Shown piece by piece: positions 1 to 13,287 of a DNA stretch of 64,000 nt. Numbering within the stretch: position 1 is the stretch's first letter; each line of letters opens with the position of its first letter. This DNA is from Calycina herbarum (Eukaryota; Ascomycota; Leotiomycetes; Helotiales; Pezizellaceae): positions 335,156 through 399,155 of the forward strand of contig LLEY01000051.1 in NCBI GenBank assembly GCA_001414485.1, read 5' to 3'. Made by a program: the position numbers and the translations under genes. A model generated the notes under the pieces. The model was not told the origin of the DNA and searched no databases. It was given only the letters and a program-made list of their open reading frames with translations.

Positions 1-2225
1 TACAGTTTTCCAAACAACAAAACCTCGGAAATAGCCAAATTCACCTCGCCAGAGGAGTTCTATATCCCCGAGTACTCGGTCAGTTGCCTCGTTTCAAATT
101 TAATAAAAACTCCAATTCGACACGCTCATTACACGGCCCGAAAAAACATGATGCAACACTCTCCGCATTATCACCTGCATTCATCAGGCGGCTCTGCAAT
201 AACACGCACCCGAGACCCCATCGCCGCGACCCGGCTTGTCCCTATATAGGTGCTATGTTGAGAGAATTCGCCGTGCCGTTGGTCATACAAAGTGTTACCG
301 CTGCTGCTTTTCTTTGCCGTTTAAGGTATTCGAATTCCATTTTTGTAATGTGGCTTTTAAGCTGAAAATTGTTGTCTACTCGGTGATGGGAGACTGTTGA
401 TTCGAAATTCTTACTTTGCTGTCACACATGCTTAACCTTCTATGTTGTATGACTTTGTATTCATCAATACAAGGCAGCGGTGCTTTGCAATGTGTTCTTT
501 TTTTGGTTTATCTAATGGTACCCGATGCCAGTATTCCGCTTTCCGCTTTACACAAGCAAAAGCCTTGACGCAGCTCTCTCGCCTTCACACATGGAGTTCA
601 ATGTTCGGTCAATGCTGGTAGTTTCCTTCACTCAAGGTAGTTTGATCTTTGGGAAATCTTGAACAGTGACAGGTTCCCCTTGATTGACTTAATTACTTCT
701 ACAATTTTTACTAGCAAACTTCTTTCAAATGTATAGTTTAAGCATCAACAATGATCAGGTTGTATTGTTGATTATCGATGACCTCCGGTCTCGGGTGAAG
801 TCCCGACGCCCGTTGTGTACCCGGAGAAGTTACCCGCCCAATCAACAATTTATCCTATTTTGGATTCGACGTCCGAGATGAATCTGAAGCAAAGATGTAA
901 GCGCATACAAAGAGATGCATACTGCAGGTCGGTATGGTTTTATCGCTTAGAGTTTCATACTTTTAAACTTCCACACCCTGCAGCAATAATTTTCTTGTCT
1001 CTCAACAATAGAGATCATTAATATCTCATGAGGTATTTGCAAAAAGTTTCGCTGTACCGTAAAACCCTCACATCTCACATCTGACTTTACCCGATAAGTC
1101 TCGAGATGTTGTCATATGAGCACAAGTCAGCTAGGAACATATTATCTGGCCTGCTTCTCCGGAGGTATAGGTAGTACTAGAGGTTGGGCATCCATGAGGA
1201 GGCAAACAAAAAGGTCATTTGCATATATATTTGTGGATGAAAACACCTTTAAATAGCAATGAGGGTGTGAGCAATTTTTTTCATGTACAATGTGTTGCAA
1301 ATGTCTCCCTTTTCGTAGAAACAAAATAGCAACAACCGAATCTCAAGTGAAGGCACCTAGCAAAGAAGTGATAGCAATGCATATTACATATACATGAACG
1401 GGAGGGGGGAACCTTCGTGTTCCATTGCATTGTTGTGGAACACAGCTTAACGATGTTCCACCACTTCCAATGTTACACTATTTCCTTTTCAACATCCATC
1501 CACATATTCAACGAAATCGAGAGGTTGAAAACCACTTGCTTGTTGTAAAGTAAAAACACATCTGCAATTAATAAGATTGTATTCAAGCTTAAATCAGGGT
1601 GATGTTCTCAACCAATAACCTTTCGCATATGCCACGATGGATCCACACTACTACCCCACAGTGAGTTCGTGCCATCGAATCTCGCACACTCCTTAACGTA
1701 ATTCAAATATGCACTTTCATCCAATAGATACCTGGTTAATTTAACAGTGCGAATAAAATGGCAACACACTTCCCATACCTGCAAGCCAGTCAGCCAGAAT
1801 ACTACATATTTACTGCGACCCTTTCAAAGGAGTTATCCTTGATGCGACACTGTTTAACTATAGTAATGATTAAGAAGTGACTCTGCCTTGCTGCACAACT
1901 CTTCCTATTTCCCAGGACTTCATGCCCAAAACAAGCACAATATACTACACAGACTGACTTGCACTTCCTTGTGTTATGACATGCACTTGCATCATGCTAG
2001 AAGCCAGAATAGATGAATTCTTCCTTAACTCATGCGCTTTCCATTGTTTGCCTTATTTTCATCACCATTGACCCCACAAATGACAGTCATTGACGCCCGA
2101 CCCACTGTCGCTGCCAGCACCTTGATGAACCCAACCAAGCCAGGAAACCCCGACCCCCCAAACAAGTAACATTAAACGCTAACCTCAAAACTCGACCTCA
2201 CCGAGCTACCGCCTTACACTACTGA
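1..2225. other. Intergenic, no gene recognised
   Basis: Only short overlapping reading frames without conserved motifs, splice structure or codon pattern are visible. No RNA gene or repeat was recognised by eye. Confidence 0.5.
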
Positions 2226-2246
2226 CCAATGGAATCCCTATAAAAC
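2226..2246 (+). promoter_or_regulatory. CCAAT and TATA-like promoter elements
   Basis: A CCAAT box at 2226-2230 is followed by a TATA-like CTATAAAAC at 2238-2246, about 75-95 bases before the ATG at 2321. The spacing suits a fungal core promoter. Both motifs are short and could be chance. Confidence 0.3.
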
Positions 2247-2320
2247 TACCTCCAAATAATAAACCTCACCCAGAAAGACAGATCCCACGCAGAAGTGAAG
2301 CAAAATCAACAAGCAATTTA

Positions 2321-2707
2321 ATGCCCAGCCTACTCACCGAGAACCAACAGCCTCATCTCTTTCCCTACCAACAAAGATATCTCAAACCAGCAAAAAGTCC
2401 CGTTTTAGAAATACCACGACCGAGTTCCAGCCATGTGGCCGAATACCTGGCCACCAACGAAGCCCAGCAATACCAGCCTCACCCACAGCCCCATAATAGT
2501 AATAACACATCTGTTCATCATGACAACAACATCAAGTTGCCTCGTTTGCCTTCCTTCTTTGTCCTTTCAATTGCATCGGTAGTGAAGTTAGGGATGAAGT
2601 TTGGGCGCCTAAATTTAGCTGAAAACGTATGTAGGGCGGTTATCTTTAATTGGTTTCCAGAAATTCATCTGGAATATTGGTATGATGTTGGTAGACGGGA
2701 AATATAA
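2321..2707 (+). CDS. Small hypothetical protein, 128 aa
   Basis: Not recognised. The first 85 residues are polar, rich in Gln, Asn, His and Pro. The last 45 are more hydrophobic and aromatic, ending in an acidic and basic tail. The main support is a TATA-like box and CCAAT motif at plausible distance upstream and an otherwise gene-free neighbourhood. The change in composition near residue 75 could mean that an intron is being read through after about 2580. There is no signal peptide. It could equally be a chance frame. Confidence 0.3.
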   Translation: MPSLLTENQQPHLFPYQQRYLKPAKSPVLEIPRPSSSHVAEYLATNEAQQYQPHPQPHNSNNTSVHHDNNIKLPRLPSFFVLSIASVVKLGMKFGRLNLAENVCRAVIFNWFPEIHLEYWYDVGRREI

Positions 2708-5700
2708 GTGAGGATAAGCTTTTCTTTGTGTTACCAACTATCCAACTGAGGCAGACTTCGGTTTTCGAGTTTAGAGGGGATCCATCATGTGATCCACACT
2801 TTTAAGTTTAATTGGAATTGGGTCAAGGCGAGCATTTTCAAGGTACTAGGAATAAGAATTGAAAAGTGAGGCTGTTGTTGATATTGTCCATACTAGTATA
2901 GGCTTGGTTTCAACAAGATCGACAGTTCAATGAACCGGGAGACCCTGCCCCTATGAACCCCGAAATCCACGTGATCTAATCGGTCAATTCTGTGATCTAA
3001 TCAGTCGACCCGATACTCAAATCTCAGTAGCTGATATCCTCGTAATTGACAAATACTCCTTCATAAATTTAAGAGGACTAAATTCGTAAACCATCAATAC
3101 ACGCGCTTACTCGTAAAACCGCCGCAGACGCCGGTGGAGTCATACTATAAGATCTTAATACTAAAAACCACACCGAATATTCAGAAATTTCAGGTCTCAG
3201 CTCAATCTTATCTCACAATCGGATAATATCCACCCCCCAGCCCTCGTACAACCACCAACCCCCCCGAAACCCCCAGACCGCCCTGCCTTACCCCTGAGAG
3301 CATTCCTTGGAAGCCCAAAGCGGCTGAGATATCAACGGGAAAACCCCCACAACCAAAACCTCAAGGGAGAAGGGGAAAAAAAAGAAAAGAAAATCCAAAT
3401 GCCTCACGTCTTCTAAATCCAGCAATCTCCCCTGTTTTCCAAACAATCCCGCCCGTCATAGCGAGATGGTGTCTAGTGGGACGCCACGTCTTGAACTCCT
3501 GTCCCTTTCCTTAACTCCGCCCAAGGCAAAAAGAAGAAGAAGTAAAACACTCATATTGATGAACGCGTGTAGCAGCGAGGCAACCAGACTAAGAATGTAG
3601 TCCGAAACAGATACAGTAAGGAGTGAAATTTGAAGCTTAATTCTCACGCGATCGCCCCTAGTTCAGGAGTTTGCGAGGTAGCCTAACAGACCAGACTCCT
3701 TAATGATGACCCATTTGTCATTGCTCACCGACAAAACTTTCAGCAAGCTGGACGAAGTGGGACTTTGGTGTACAGCTCTCGAAGGACAAACATGTAGAAG
3801 CAATCAAAATGCATGCGAGGAATTGAAAAATCAACGAGGCAAAAATAAAGCAGACGAGAATTTACTGCACGGCCTGAGTACAGTGACATTTCAGTCCGTT
3901 TTGATTCGATATCGAAGTATATCCTTGATACTTCCATGCTACAACGTACTTCCTCGGACTCGCTCACCGAATTTTCGCCAGCTCGCACAGAGACAAAAAA
4001 TTTCTCAGTAGCAAGCTAGCCGAAATAAGAAATAGTAGATGGCGTATCGAACACAACAAGTTAACGCTACAGGGTACAGCAAGCTCGCAAAAGCAACCGC
4101 CTCAAACCACCACCAAAGTCAAAAGAATGAAGGCATATGAAAACAATACTCACCATCTCACCCAACACATTCCGCTCCAATCTCTCGTTCCGGGTTTTTG
4201 CTCCCCGAAAGTCATCAGAATCGGGCCTTATATTCGGCGAATTGGATGACATCCTCCCGAACTTCTCACTTCTCTACCCTACCCACGAGGACGCCACGAC
4301 CCGACTCTGTCGTTGCCCTACCTCATTCCTTGATAGCCAGCCATGGGAACCAGTCGTGATCCCTTCCGCCCACACACATTCCCGTCCCTTGCAGCTGGGA
4401 CTCACCAGGTGGTCTATTCCAACCATCTTATTCTGGAGCCTCCTCTTCAAACTCACCGAATTCACAAAAGAGATTCACCATGCACCAAGTTCCCGGAGTT
4501 TCCTCTCCTTGCCTGTGAACACAACTCCTTAGCTGTGAATACAACAGGTTTGCCCCTTCGGGTCCCTCGGGGTGCTGCAGGCAGGGTGTTATTCCCGTTG
4601 AGTTCGACTCGATTCTCTCACCCGCAGCTTTGGCATGGAGATCAAGATGCTGCTGCTGCCTGATTCAAGCAAAACAATCCGTTGATACCCGCGACCTCTG
4701 TGACTCTCGTGTGATCCTGGGACGCAGATCATCTTGGTGACCTCTCGTTCCAGCTGTGGCTGTGGTGGAGAACGTCCAACTGATAGAGTATCGCGAAAAC
4801 TTGAGTTCAACTGATTTTATTAATCGATTACTTGCTCCAATCCTCTCATCCAATCGAATCCCCAAGGTCGAGATAGTGGCCAACCTGAGGGTGTTCAAAG
4901 AAAGCGAAAGATTCCCAAAGAAGTATCGTATTTGGGGAATGTGGCAAACAATATTCTTGTTGACAGAACGTTGGAAAGTGGGAAGGGGCGAATTTTATGT
5001 ATGTTGTTGTACAGAGAACTCGCCACTCAGTAGAATTGTTCTCTTACATAAAGCGGTTTAATTCGCTTAAAGTCGTCCCCTGAATCCTTAGTACCCCCAA
5101 CTTTGTGGGGTCCCCCTTAGCATCTAGACATAAAAACACGATGAGAAATGGTGAACAAACATGAAGAAAGCTGAATATTTCCGAGACAAAGTCGTATTTC
5201 ATTGAAGATCCAAATTTTGTTCTATTTTAAGCAACAAGAATTTGCCTGAATAGCGTCAGAGCTGCGTGGCTCAGCTCTCGGCCATTCCAGACTTTGTGAT
5301 TGGCCTCGCTTAGCCACTCGACATGGTCCTTCGTACAGAAGCTACCATCGCGAAAGAAAATTCATAACTAGCAAAAAGTAAAACACACTCTAGACTTCAA
5401 CGCTGAAAAAAAATCTCTTCTCACGCCATGATCCATTGCATAGAGGCAGAAAAAGAAGGCAACCAAAAAAATCAAAGAAGAGGCGGTCTGTTACTGCCGA
5501 TGTCACAGCCGAGACCCGTAAAGTCTCATCGCAAGTTGCCGGTCTCCACTAAGTTGGAAGACAAATCACCTGACAACGAAAACGAAGGTATCAAAAGGAG
5601 AGACTACTCTCATGATGAATGGCATGGAAAATGAGTTGACTGCAAGAATTGCACTTTGATGTTACAACGAGACGGCCAACGTACAGAAGTCTAGGCATCT

Positions 5701-8700
5701 GTCTCACCTAGCGCGTCCAAAGAGACTGGAAATATGCGGGAGGCCGAAGCTTCATAGAATTGATTGCTCGAGATTGATAGACGGTGAAATTGAGGAATCC
5801 GAAGCTGAGGAAAGCAAAGTTGAATTATTTGCCTTTCTCAAAAGGGATCGTAAAACGTTCCTGTGTGATACGGATACTCCGGATTTAGTGACGTGAGCGC
5901 GCTCGCATAAATATGCCCGACTCTTCAAAACATTTGTGTAAGTCGGATTTTATGAAGCTCAAAGGAGAAAAGCTTTCGGAGCCAGCGGGAACATACTTAC
6001 AGCTTTGCGTATTCTCGGTGGCTGAGTGCTTTTGATCCTCCCCAAGACAGGGGGGAAACGCGGTAGAATGACGCCAATGACCTGGAGTTGAACAAGACAA
6101 GCTGGAAATCGCCAAACATTCGCAAGGCACTGGCGTTGACGATTGTTTCAGCACAAGAAGTGAGGCTTCACTGGTCGTTGGGAAAAGGTGCGAATAGCTT
6201 CGTGCAAACTTTTTGGGCCATACCTTTCTGCCTGGACGAAAGCGAGGCCTAATTGGACTGCTTGAAAGTCAGAAACGTATACCATTTCAGACGCCTCACC
6301 AACCTTTCTGACTTCATGCTATGGAGTGGGGGAAAACTCGCAGCGGGAGCACAATGCAATCCAGAGATGTCACTCTGTCCGGTACGCTGTAGAGCAGCGC
6401 ATAGTAAAAATCAACGACCGGAAGCTTCCCTATTCGTGGTATTTGAGGATCCCAGTTTCCATTGTTGCCAAAAAAGAGAATTTGAGCTCCAGTATTTTCC
6501 CTCGATGTAAACTTTTGTTCTGAGGGAGGTTATGATTTGCCCGAAGGAGAAAAGTTCTACGAGCATTCTGCCTCTCGGGCAGCTATGCAGCTGGCTGGCC
6601 CAGGAAATGATCGAATCGGTTATTATCGTAGGATTTTACCTAGGCGCATGTCGAGGCTGTCGATACCCTGAAAGTTCATTTGATATTGTAGCCTCTGTTA
6701 CACTCAAGGCGAGTATATTCAATTTGAACGGTATTGAAGAGACTTTGGAGATTTTTGGTCGGAGGGTATCAGCAGCTTCTAGCAGCTGATCGTTGTCCAC
6801 AGCACCGGGATGCCAATTGATTGCAGGTGGTCTCTATCGGCCAACTCATCGGTGCTGAACAATTGAAATGTCCAATGGAGAGGCTTCTTGCTGTGCCATG
6901 ATGCCTGGATCCTTTGTTGTATATCATGTGTGTTGATTCGCTATCCATATTAGCCACTGTAAAACTGTGGCGATGCACTTGTTTTACAAAAACGCTTCGG
7001 CCTATCATGATAGGTTTTCTGCAATATAACTATACGTTAATGGTTTCCATTTGATACATGTGTCATCCATTTGTGTATGCCCTAGATATTTGGTTGGATG
7101 CGCCAGCCTGGTGGGCAGCCGAGGTTTCCTTGACTATAATACAATAATTCAAAGAGTCAGATGTCCTTCTGCCTCAAGATATTCGAGTGCCTGCAAGGTT
7201 AGTATGGCGACCGATAAAAGCACGGATTTTCCAAGAAAGGTGTTCTGGCTGGAAGTGAGCTGTACAAAGTCATGGCCAGCAGCACCGATGGCTCCCCCAC
7301 TACCCCGTCATCTGGATCTATTGAGTGATATCAGGGGTTTGTAAACATTGGAAAGGGGTTGCACAACGAAAGCGAAAAGGGGGCTCGGTAAAGGTCATAT
7401 GCTACCTATTGCGAGGCTACAAGAAGCAGGCTACTTACAACGAAAGGCTGGCAACTGAGGCCATTGTCCGGGCGAGCAGAGCTGAATGACCTGTCCGGTG
7501 AGCGAGTTCGTTGATGTGGTTTTTCATCATTTGTAAAATGCGGAAAGTCTGACTTGATTGACGCCTCGATATTGTAATGCTAAGGATGTTGCTACCTTGT
7601 TCCCGAGAAGGCTGAGGGAGTTTAAGGAGATCCTCATAAACGAGCCAAAAGCAAAAATGGGGAGATTCGGGCGTTTCGAGTCCGGGGGTTTCCATAAGGT
7701 TCTTGGTTTCCTCATGAACTCTAAAATTCAAATGTTGGGGGCAAGTAGCCATTGTAGCGGTGGTTTGGATTGGAAATGCGCACTATCAAGATATCTTGGA
7801 TCATCATGAGGCTCCCCACCCCGGATATGCCCCGAAAGGCACATTGATATTTAAATATCTTGCTGCAGAGGTGCATGTTGCAGGACACACGGTACAAAGA
7901 GCGGAAAGAATTGGGGAATCGGGGGCCAAAAAATACAAATGAGGGTTCTCGCAGATGAAGGCCACCACACAGGCCAATGGACCGAAGACGGTGTGATGTG
8001 AATGTTGTGGCCTTATATAGGGGGGCTTTTGGACAAGTGATGAGAATATTGAATACGGCGTCTCTGTGACGCGACAGACACCAAGGGGAATGAGATGTCT
8101 TGATGTCAATAGTCCTGATTGAGCAACACAACTTCCGGTATGTGGGATCTCGCTCGAGTGCCACCGACAGGGATAGAAGGATAGAAAGTAGGGAATCGCC
8201 ATTTAGCCAATTGCTTCTTCCCGTCTCGTTTGCGTTTGCATGGCAGTTTTCAGAGTCCGTAGGAGTTGTAGATGTTGGGTTGGTGGTTGGATGGTATCGC
8301 TCTCAGCTACTAATAGTAGCCCAACATTACCTACCTACTAGCCTGGCGTGCGGCATAAAGAGCAATCTCTCTCGTGTGAATAACTTCATGGAGGCATCCC
8401 AATAAGGCTGATGATGCGACCACCTGGGAATAGCGGTTCAGGAGTCATGAGAACCACTCACGTTCCAGCTTGTCGGTGAGCTCTTCAGGACGACGATATG
8501 CAGCCGGTGCTGAAAGACAGGGCGGACGAGGCCTGAGGTGGACGAGGCTGGGGGCGGGGAGAAAAGGTGTGGCCGGCAGCGCAGGGTGAGAGGGTGAGAG
8601 AGAGAGCGAGGTGGGCGAGCGAGATCGCTGAATTTATGGTTCGCAAAAATGCGTCGTGGTTCGCAAAGATTTGGGCTCCCACATAGCGGAGAGGGCTGCC

Positions 8701-9000
8701 TATTCGCTATCGTGGCCAATGCGGCTCTGCCGTTGAACATATGAGAAGAGAGCAAAACCCATCTTCTTTCCTGCTCCTCAAGAGCCGCATCTTTTCCCTC
8801 CTTCTCTCCATCAATCCAATCAGCTCCGTTCTGTATTTACTTGTTGTAGCCATTATAGTCTATGTCGCATTGCTAGAGGTCGCTTGCTGAGCAATCTCGT
8901 CCCTGCACAGTCCACATCTTGCCCCCCGCAGTATCAGATCGCGCCCGAAGGCGATTGTCCCGGTAAGATTCCCTCACAACCTCACAACCCCCAAAGCACA
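2708..9000. other. Long gene-poor region
   Basis: Many overlapping frames of 60-147 codons occur on both strands, but none shows a recognisable domain, a convincing splice chain or homology to other parts of the window. Two copies of TGGTTCGCAA lie at 8637-8646 and 8657-8666; related hairpins occur at 14267-14290 and 23125-23152. The last few hundred bases should contain the promoter of the gene starting at 9096. Confidence 0.45.
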
Positions 9001-9061
9001 ACAACGACCACCACGACCACGACCACCACCTCCTCCTCCTCCTCCTCCTCCTCCTCCTCCC
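9001..9061 (+). repeat. ACC/TCC trinucleotide microsatellite in 5' leader
   Basis: An imperfect ACC/ACG run passes into an uninterrupted TCC run ending about 35 bases before the ATG at 9096. It probably lies in the 5' untranslated leader or core promoter. On the reverse strand it generates a long Arg/Trp-rich frame that is not a gene. Confidence 0.85.
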
Positions 9062-9095
9062 ATGAAGAACAGCGCGACTGACAACCCCACCAGCA

Positions 9096-11810
9096 ATGAG
9101 CACACAACAGCAAAAGCCGCCAAAGCTGGACATGGACCAGCTCTGGGTCCAGCACCAACGGAGAATCACGAAATCCACAAAGTCATGGGCGTGCACGCTG
9201 TGTCCAGAGCGTCGCATCTTCACAAATGCCGAAATTCTCTGGCAGCACGCCCTCCAGGACCACCGAGAACATCTGCCACATGACGAATCCGAGACCCGGC
9301 GGTATAGGGCCAGGTTCGAAGCCGAGTCCTTGGAGAAATGGTGCGTTATTGACTCTTGAAGGGCAGCCTTGTTGCTTTTCTCCCCTCCCACATCGGGGGG
9401 CGAGAAAACAAGGCTCCGAATACCCGCGCTTCTGGGGCGTCTGGCTGATTGATTCCTGATCTGGTGTAGCACAACGAAAACACCAATAGAGCCGCGTAGT
9501 TCGACCTTGCCTGAAGAACCCCCACCGGGCAAGAGACCTTTGAGTTCCCCAGCCGCGGGGCAGAGTGGTAGCCTGGTGGGGTTGAGGGACTTGAACATTC
9601 AAAGCCCAGGCGCCAGCGAGGATGTCACAATGAAAGATCTCAGTGACGAAAATAGTCAACAGCCTAGCAGGAAAAGGCATGCCTTCGGTGAGGGAATCAG
9701 TGCGGGATCAGCATCTCCTTTCCGTGACTCATCTCCGCCACTTAGTGATATAAAGAGTGCTCGACCTTCTTCGGCGCCTGGGATAGAGCCAGACTCCCGG
9801 AAACCAACCATGTTTGATTCGCAGAGGCCTCATGTCGAGAAAAAGACTCTTTGGACACCACAAGATGCACCTCTCTCAAGATCCAACTTTGATCCTTCTA
9901 ATATCGCATCCGTTCAAGCTCAGCGATCACGAGCACAAGCGCTCCCTAACAAAGCTCGAAGATCCTTTCCCTCACCACAAGTCGCAAATTCTAAAGGGTC
10001 CACGCTAGCCCAGAATTCCCCATCACCAGCAATATTTGGAAGATCAACACAGGGTGGCTTGCAAGGCTCCTCGAGAGAAGATTACTTTGACATTATGCTG
10101 CAACCAGAAACCAGACCAATATCTCAAGAGCAACTCGTTGCAGAAGTGAAGGGGATTTACGCGGGACTCGTCATGGTTGAGGCTAAGTGTATCGAAGTCG
10201 ATAATAAGCAAGCTGCTCTCGCTCAAGCTGATACGGGAAACCCCCCTAAGTTGAACAACGAGCAGTGGCAAGCCCTCATCGCACTTCACCGAACATTGCT
10301 ACATGAGCACCATGACTTCTTCCTAGCATCCCAGCATCCCAGCGCCAGCCCAGCACTGCGGCGTTTGGCTTCTAAGTACGCCATGCCCGCACGTATGTGG
10401 CGACATGGGATTCACTCATTTTTGGAATTATTGAGACACCGTCTTCCTGCCTCTCTAGATCATATGCTGGCTTTCATCTACTTGGCTTACAGCATGATGG
10501 CACTTCTGTATGAAACGGTGTCAGCCTTTAAAGATACGTGGGTGGAGTGCCTTGGAGATTTAGGCAGATATCGCATGGCGATTGAGGACGACGATATCAG
10601 GGATCGAGAAGTTTGGACTGGAGTTGCTAGGCACTGGTACAGTATTGCCTCTGACAACTCCCCTACAACGGGCCGGCTGTACCATCATTTGGCCATCCTC
10701 GCACGGCCTAACGCACTACAGCAACTCTTCTTCTATAGCAAGTCATTATGCGTAGCTATCCCTTTCACCTCGGCACGAGAATCGATTTTGACGCTCTTCG
10801 AGCCTGTCCTTAATTCCGACAATGGACAAGGTCAATACCGGCTGCCCCCTCTGGATACAGCTTTTGTCAAGGCTCACGGCTTGCTTTTTACCAACAAAGA
10901 TTTACACAAATTTGACCCCGTAGTGGAGGAGTTTCTAGCACTGCTTGATACACAGATTGGGAGGGTCACAAGAAAGTTTATGGAGCAGGGCTACCATATT
11001 GCTGTGGCGAACAGTGTTGCTATGGTCGGTTTTGCTTCCAAGGAGAATGTCTTAATGAAAGCCATTTCACCAGAAGACGAGGATGTCGCAATGGCGAATA
11101 CTTCTTCTACTCCGGAAACCGTGGCCCAATCTATGGTAACATTCAAAAATGCCCAGCGCCTCAGCAACGCAACTGCTGAGATTGTTTTGGAAAGAGTGGG
11201 TGACCCAAATGTTCTCCCATTCATCCATGTAACACTGATCTTCATGTTATTCATGGCTCGACACCCCGCTGCAATGACTCTTATCGCGGCAGAATTCCCC
11301 TGGATGTCTTTGGCCATCATGCTGAACACGATCTTGGGTTCTTACCCAACTCCTGGACGTATCGAAGATGAGGCATTCCCGATACTTGAAAAAGACGATC
11401 CACGCCCATTTCCAGAAGACTTTGCAGGTCGGGGACTTCTTTGGACCGACGGATATTTCCCAGCTGATTTCTTCACCAAGAAAAAGATAGATGAAGAAGA
11501 GAAGGATCATGAACGCGCCTCGATGACTTCTCAGCGAAAAGAACGCATTCTCTGGCTTGCCTGTCGCATTGCCTCTTTGGTTCCCCATCTCACTTACAAT
11601 GGGAAGAGATTTTCGATTCCATCAAGCACCGGAGAGGAGATGGAGCTTCCCACAAGAACTTCAACTTTCGCTTCGGTGGCCACGAGTGGATCATTTGATC
11701 GAGTGGGAACCTGGGAATCGCAAGATGGCATCCGATCAGAGGGCGAAGATGAAGAAGCGATGTCATCCCCAGCAACTGTGCATGCCGCAGATGTCAGCCC
11801 CAGTGATTGA
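9096..11810 (+). CDS. C2H2 zinc finger - Est1-like domain protein, 861 aa
   Basis: Two exons, 9096-9340 and 9470-11810, join in frame across a GTGCGT...TAG intron. Residues 33-56 form a C-x2-C-x14-H-x4-H finger (C33, C36, H51, H56). Residues about 95-285 are disordered, Ser/Pro-rich. Residues about 287-660 are helical; near 480-530 they contain the GRLYHHLAILAR and PFTSARES segments typical of the Est1/SMG6 DNA/RNA-binding family, known from telomerase recruitment and nonsense-mediated decay. This larger fungal family is usually annotated only as Est1-type, so a telomere or mRNA-decay role is inference. The ATG at 9096 is the first in frame with the finger. Broken copies of this gene lie at 13.8, 20.9-22.8 and 24.5-25.6 kb. 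No targeting signal is seen. Confidence 0.85.
9365..9414 (+). other. Strong hairpin inside the intron of the zinc finger-Est1 gene
   Basis: AGCCTTGTT plus TTCTC on the left arm pair with GAGAAAACAAGGCT on the right arm, leaving a four-base bulge (GCTT). A C-run/G-run extension closes the loop. It fills much of the 129-base intron between donor 9341 and acceptor 9469. Confidence 0.7.
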
Positions 11811-13287
11811 CGGTGGCTGCGTGATGATCTTCCCTCGGCAAACCAGACAACAAATTGCAACCATCACACCCATCTGGCCCAGAGAGACCAAAACAAGGGG
11901 AGAAGACTTCTAGGTACGTTCAATCTCCCATACTTCACTCTTACTCGCATTCCCGTCGTCTGACCAGTGCCCTAGATAGTGAAGTCGACAAGACTGCAAA
12001 CGAAATGACACCATCTCGAAACATGGTGGGCTGGTTGGTTTACGCCACTGGTTTCTTACCTCCGCGGGGGGTTGTATGTATACTATTCTACGTTGGTCCT
12101 TGGGGGTGGTTTTCCTATCACATCTCAAACATATGGGGTCAAAGCCCGAATACGAAGGCACCATACGCCCTCTCTCCTTCTCTCTCTCCAAAAATCTTAT
12201 CGGGTTTTGGAACTTGCGGGACCTTCTATTCTAGCGATTCCTTATTTTCCTCATCTTCTTGCTCCTTGACGTTATCCTACTCTGCTGTAGGAAGTATGAC
12301 TGAGGGATTAATCATTGATCTTCTCATTTACAAATTTACGTTTCACGCACCGCTCTCTTTGCAAAGGGAAAACATAAGCGAGCGCTTCCTTTCAAATACG
12401 TTATCTGGGTCCCCTTGCTTTGTTGGGTGTACACGGATTGTGGGTTTTGCTCGCATGGCGTTGGGGTGTTTTGGGGAGGAAAGAGGGGATTCCCCCCCCC
12501 CTTTTTTTTTTTTTTTTTGGCTTCTTCGTGTATTTATACCTTCTTCCTTTTTTCATTATGATCTTTAATTATGAATTGATGAGATATGAAATGAAATATG
12601 ATCATGAAATGCTGAATTCTTTGTGGTGCTTGTGAGGTGCAGTTTTTTTTGGCTGGGTATGGTGGTGTTGGGCGTGTTGGCGGACTTGTGAGGATGGATG
12701 AGGGATGAAAGGAGGAAATTACATTCATGATGTGAAGACATTCCATTCATGATCTTGAAGCCTTTTAGACGCTTGTGAATTGGTTTGTTATTTTTCTGTG
12801 CTTGGATTTAGGATTGGAGGTTGTTGATGGGGATGAGGGGTTCGCTTGTTTTGTTTTCTTCCCTTGGGGGGAGACGTAGTTTCTGTTACTGCTTGGGGAA
12901 GGGGTTGCCTCAGAGAGAGACAAGTATTCTTGGAAAGGAGGGGCGAAAAGGTGCTCTTCATTTAGAGGGGAGGAATGAGGGTCTCAATAGCAAGCAGCCA
13001 TTCCGAAAATGTGGATTTCACAGTATGAGCAAAGTGTTTGAAATATTTCAATATTTTTGTGAATACCTTTTCCCTGTTTATTATTCCTCTTCCCTCGAGT
13101 CTCTGCCCTTTTTTCCTCCTGTTTGCTTTGAATTGAAGGAGTGTGGTTTATGTACAATATGATATGATATGATATGATATGAGGCGCGGAGCAAATAGAT
13201 GGTGGTCGATGGAAAGTTTCAGGTTTGAGGGGAGAGACAGTTTGATGTGGAAGATTGGAAGAAAGATATGGAAGGAGAGATGGGAAT
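11811..13287. other. Intergenic with homopolymer and GATAT tracts
   Basis: No gene recognised. It holds the 3' region of the zinc finger-Est1 gene, a C-run followed by a T-run near 12491-12518, and about five ATATG units near 13157-13182. The long plus-strand frame here crosses these tracts and has no domain. Confidence 0.5.

Noticed and set aside
7721..8164. Minus-strand 147-codon frame, with an overlapping plus-strand frame containing KYLAAEVHVAG
   Set aside because: The short resemblance to histone H2A (YLAAEx..AG) does not extend to either side, so it is taken as chance.
8873..9598. Minus-strand 241-codon frame with Arg/Trp runs
   Set aside because: It is the antisense of the TCC microsatellite and of the zinc-finger exon; its composition comes from the repeat.
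11855..12568. Plus-strand 237-codon frame after the zinc finger-Est1 gene
   Set aside because: No domain; it runs through C and T homopolymers and lies in the 3' flank.
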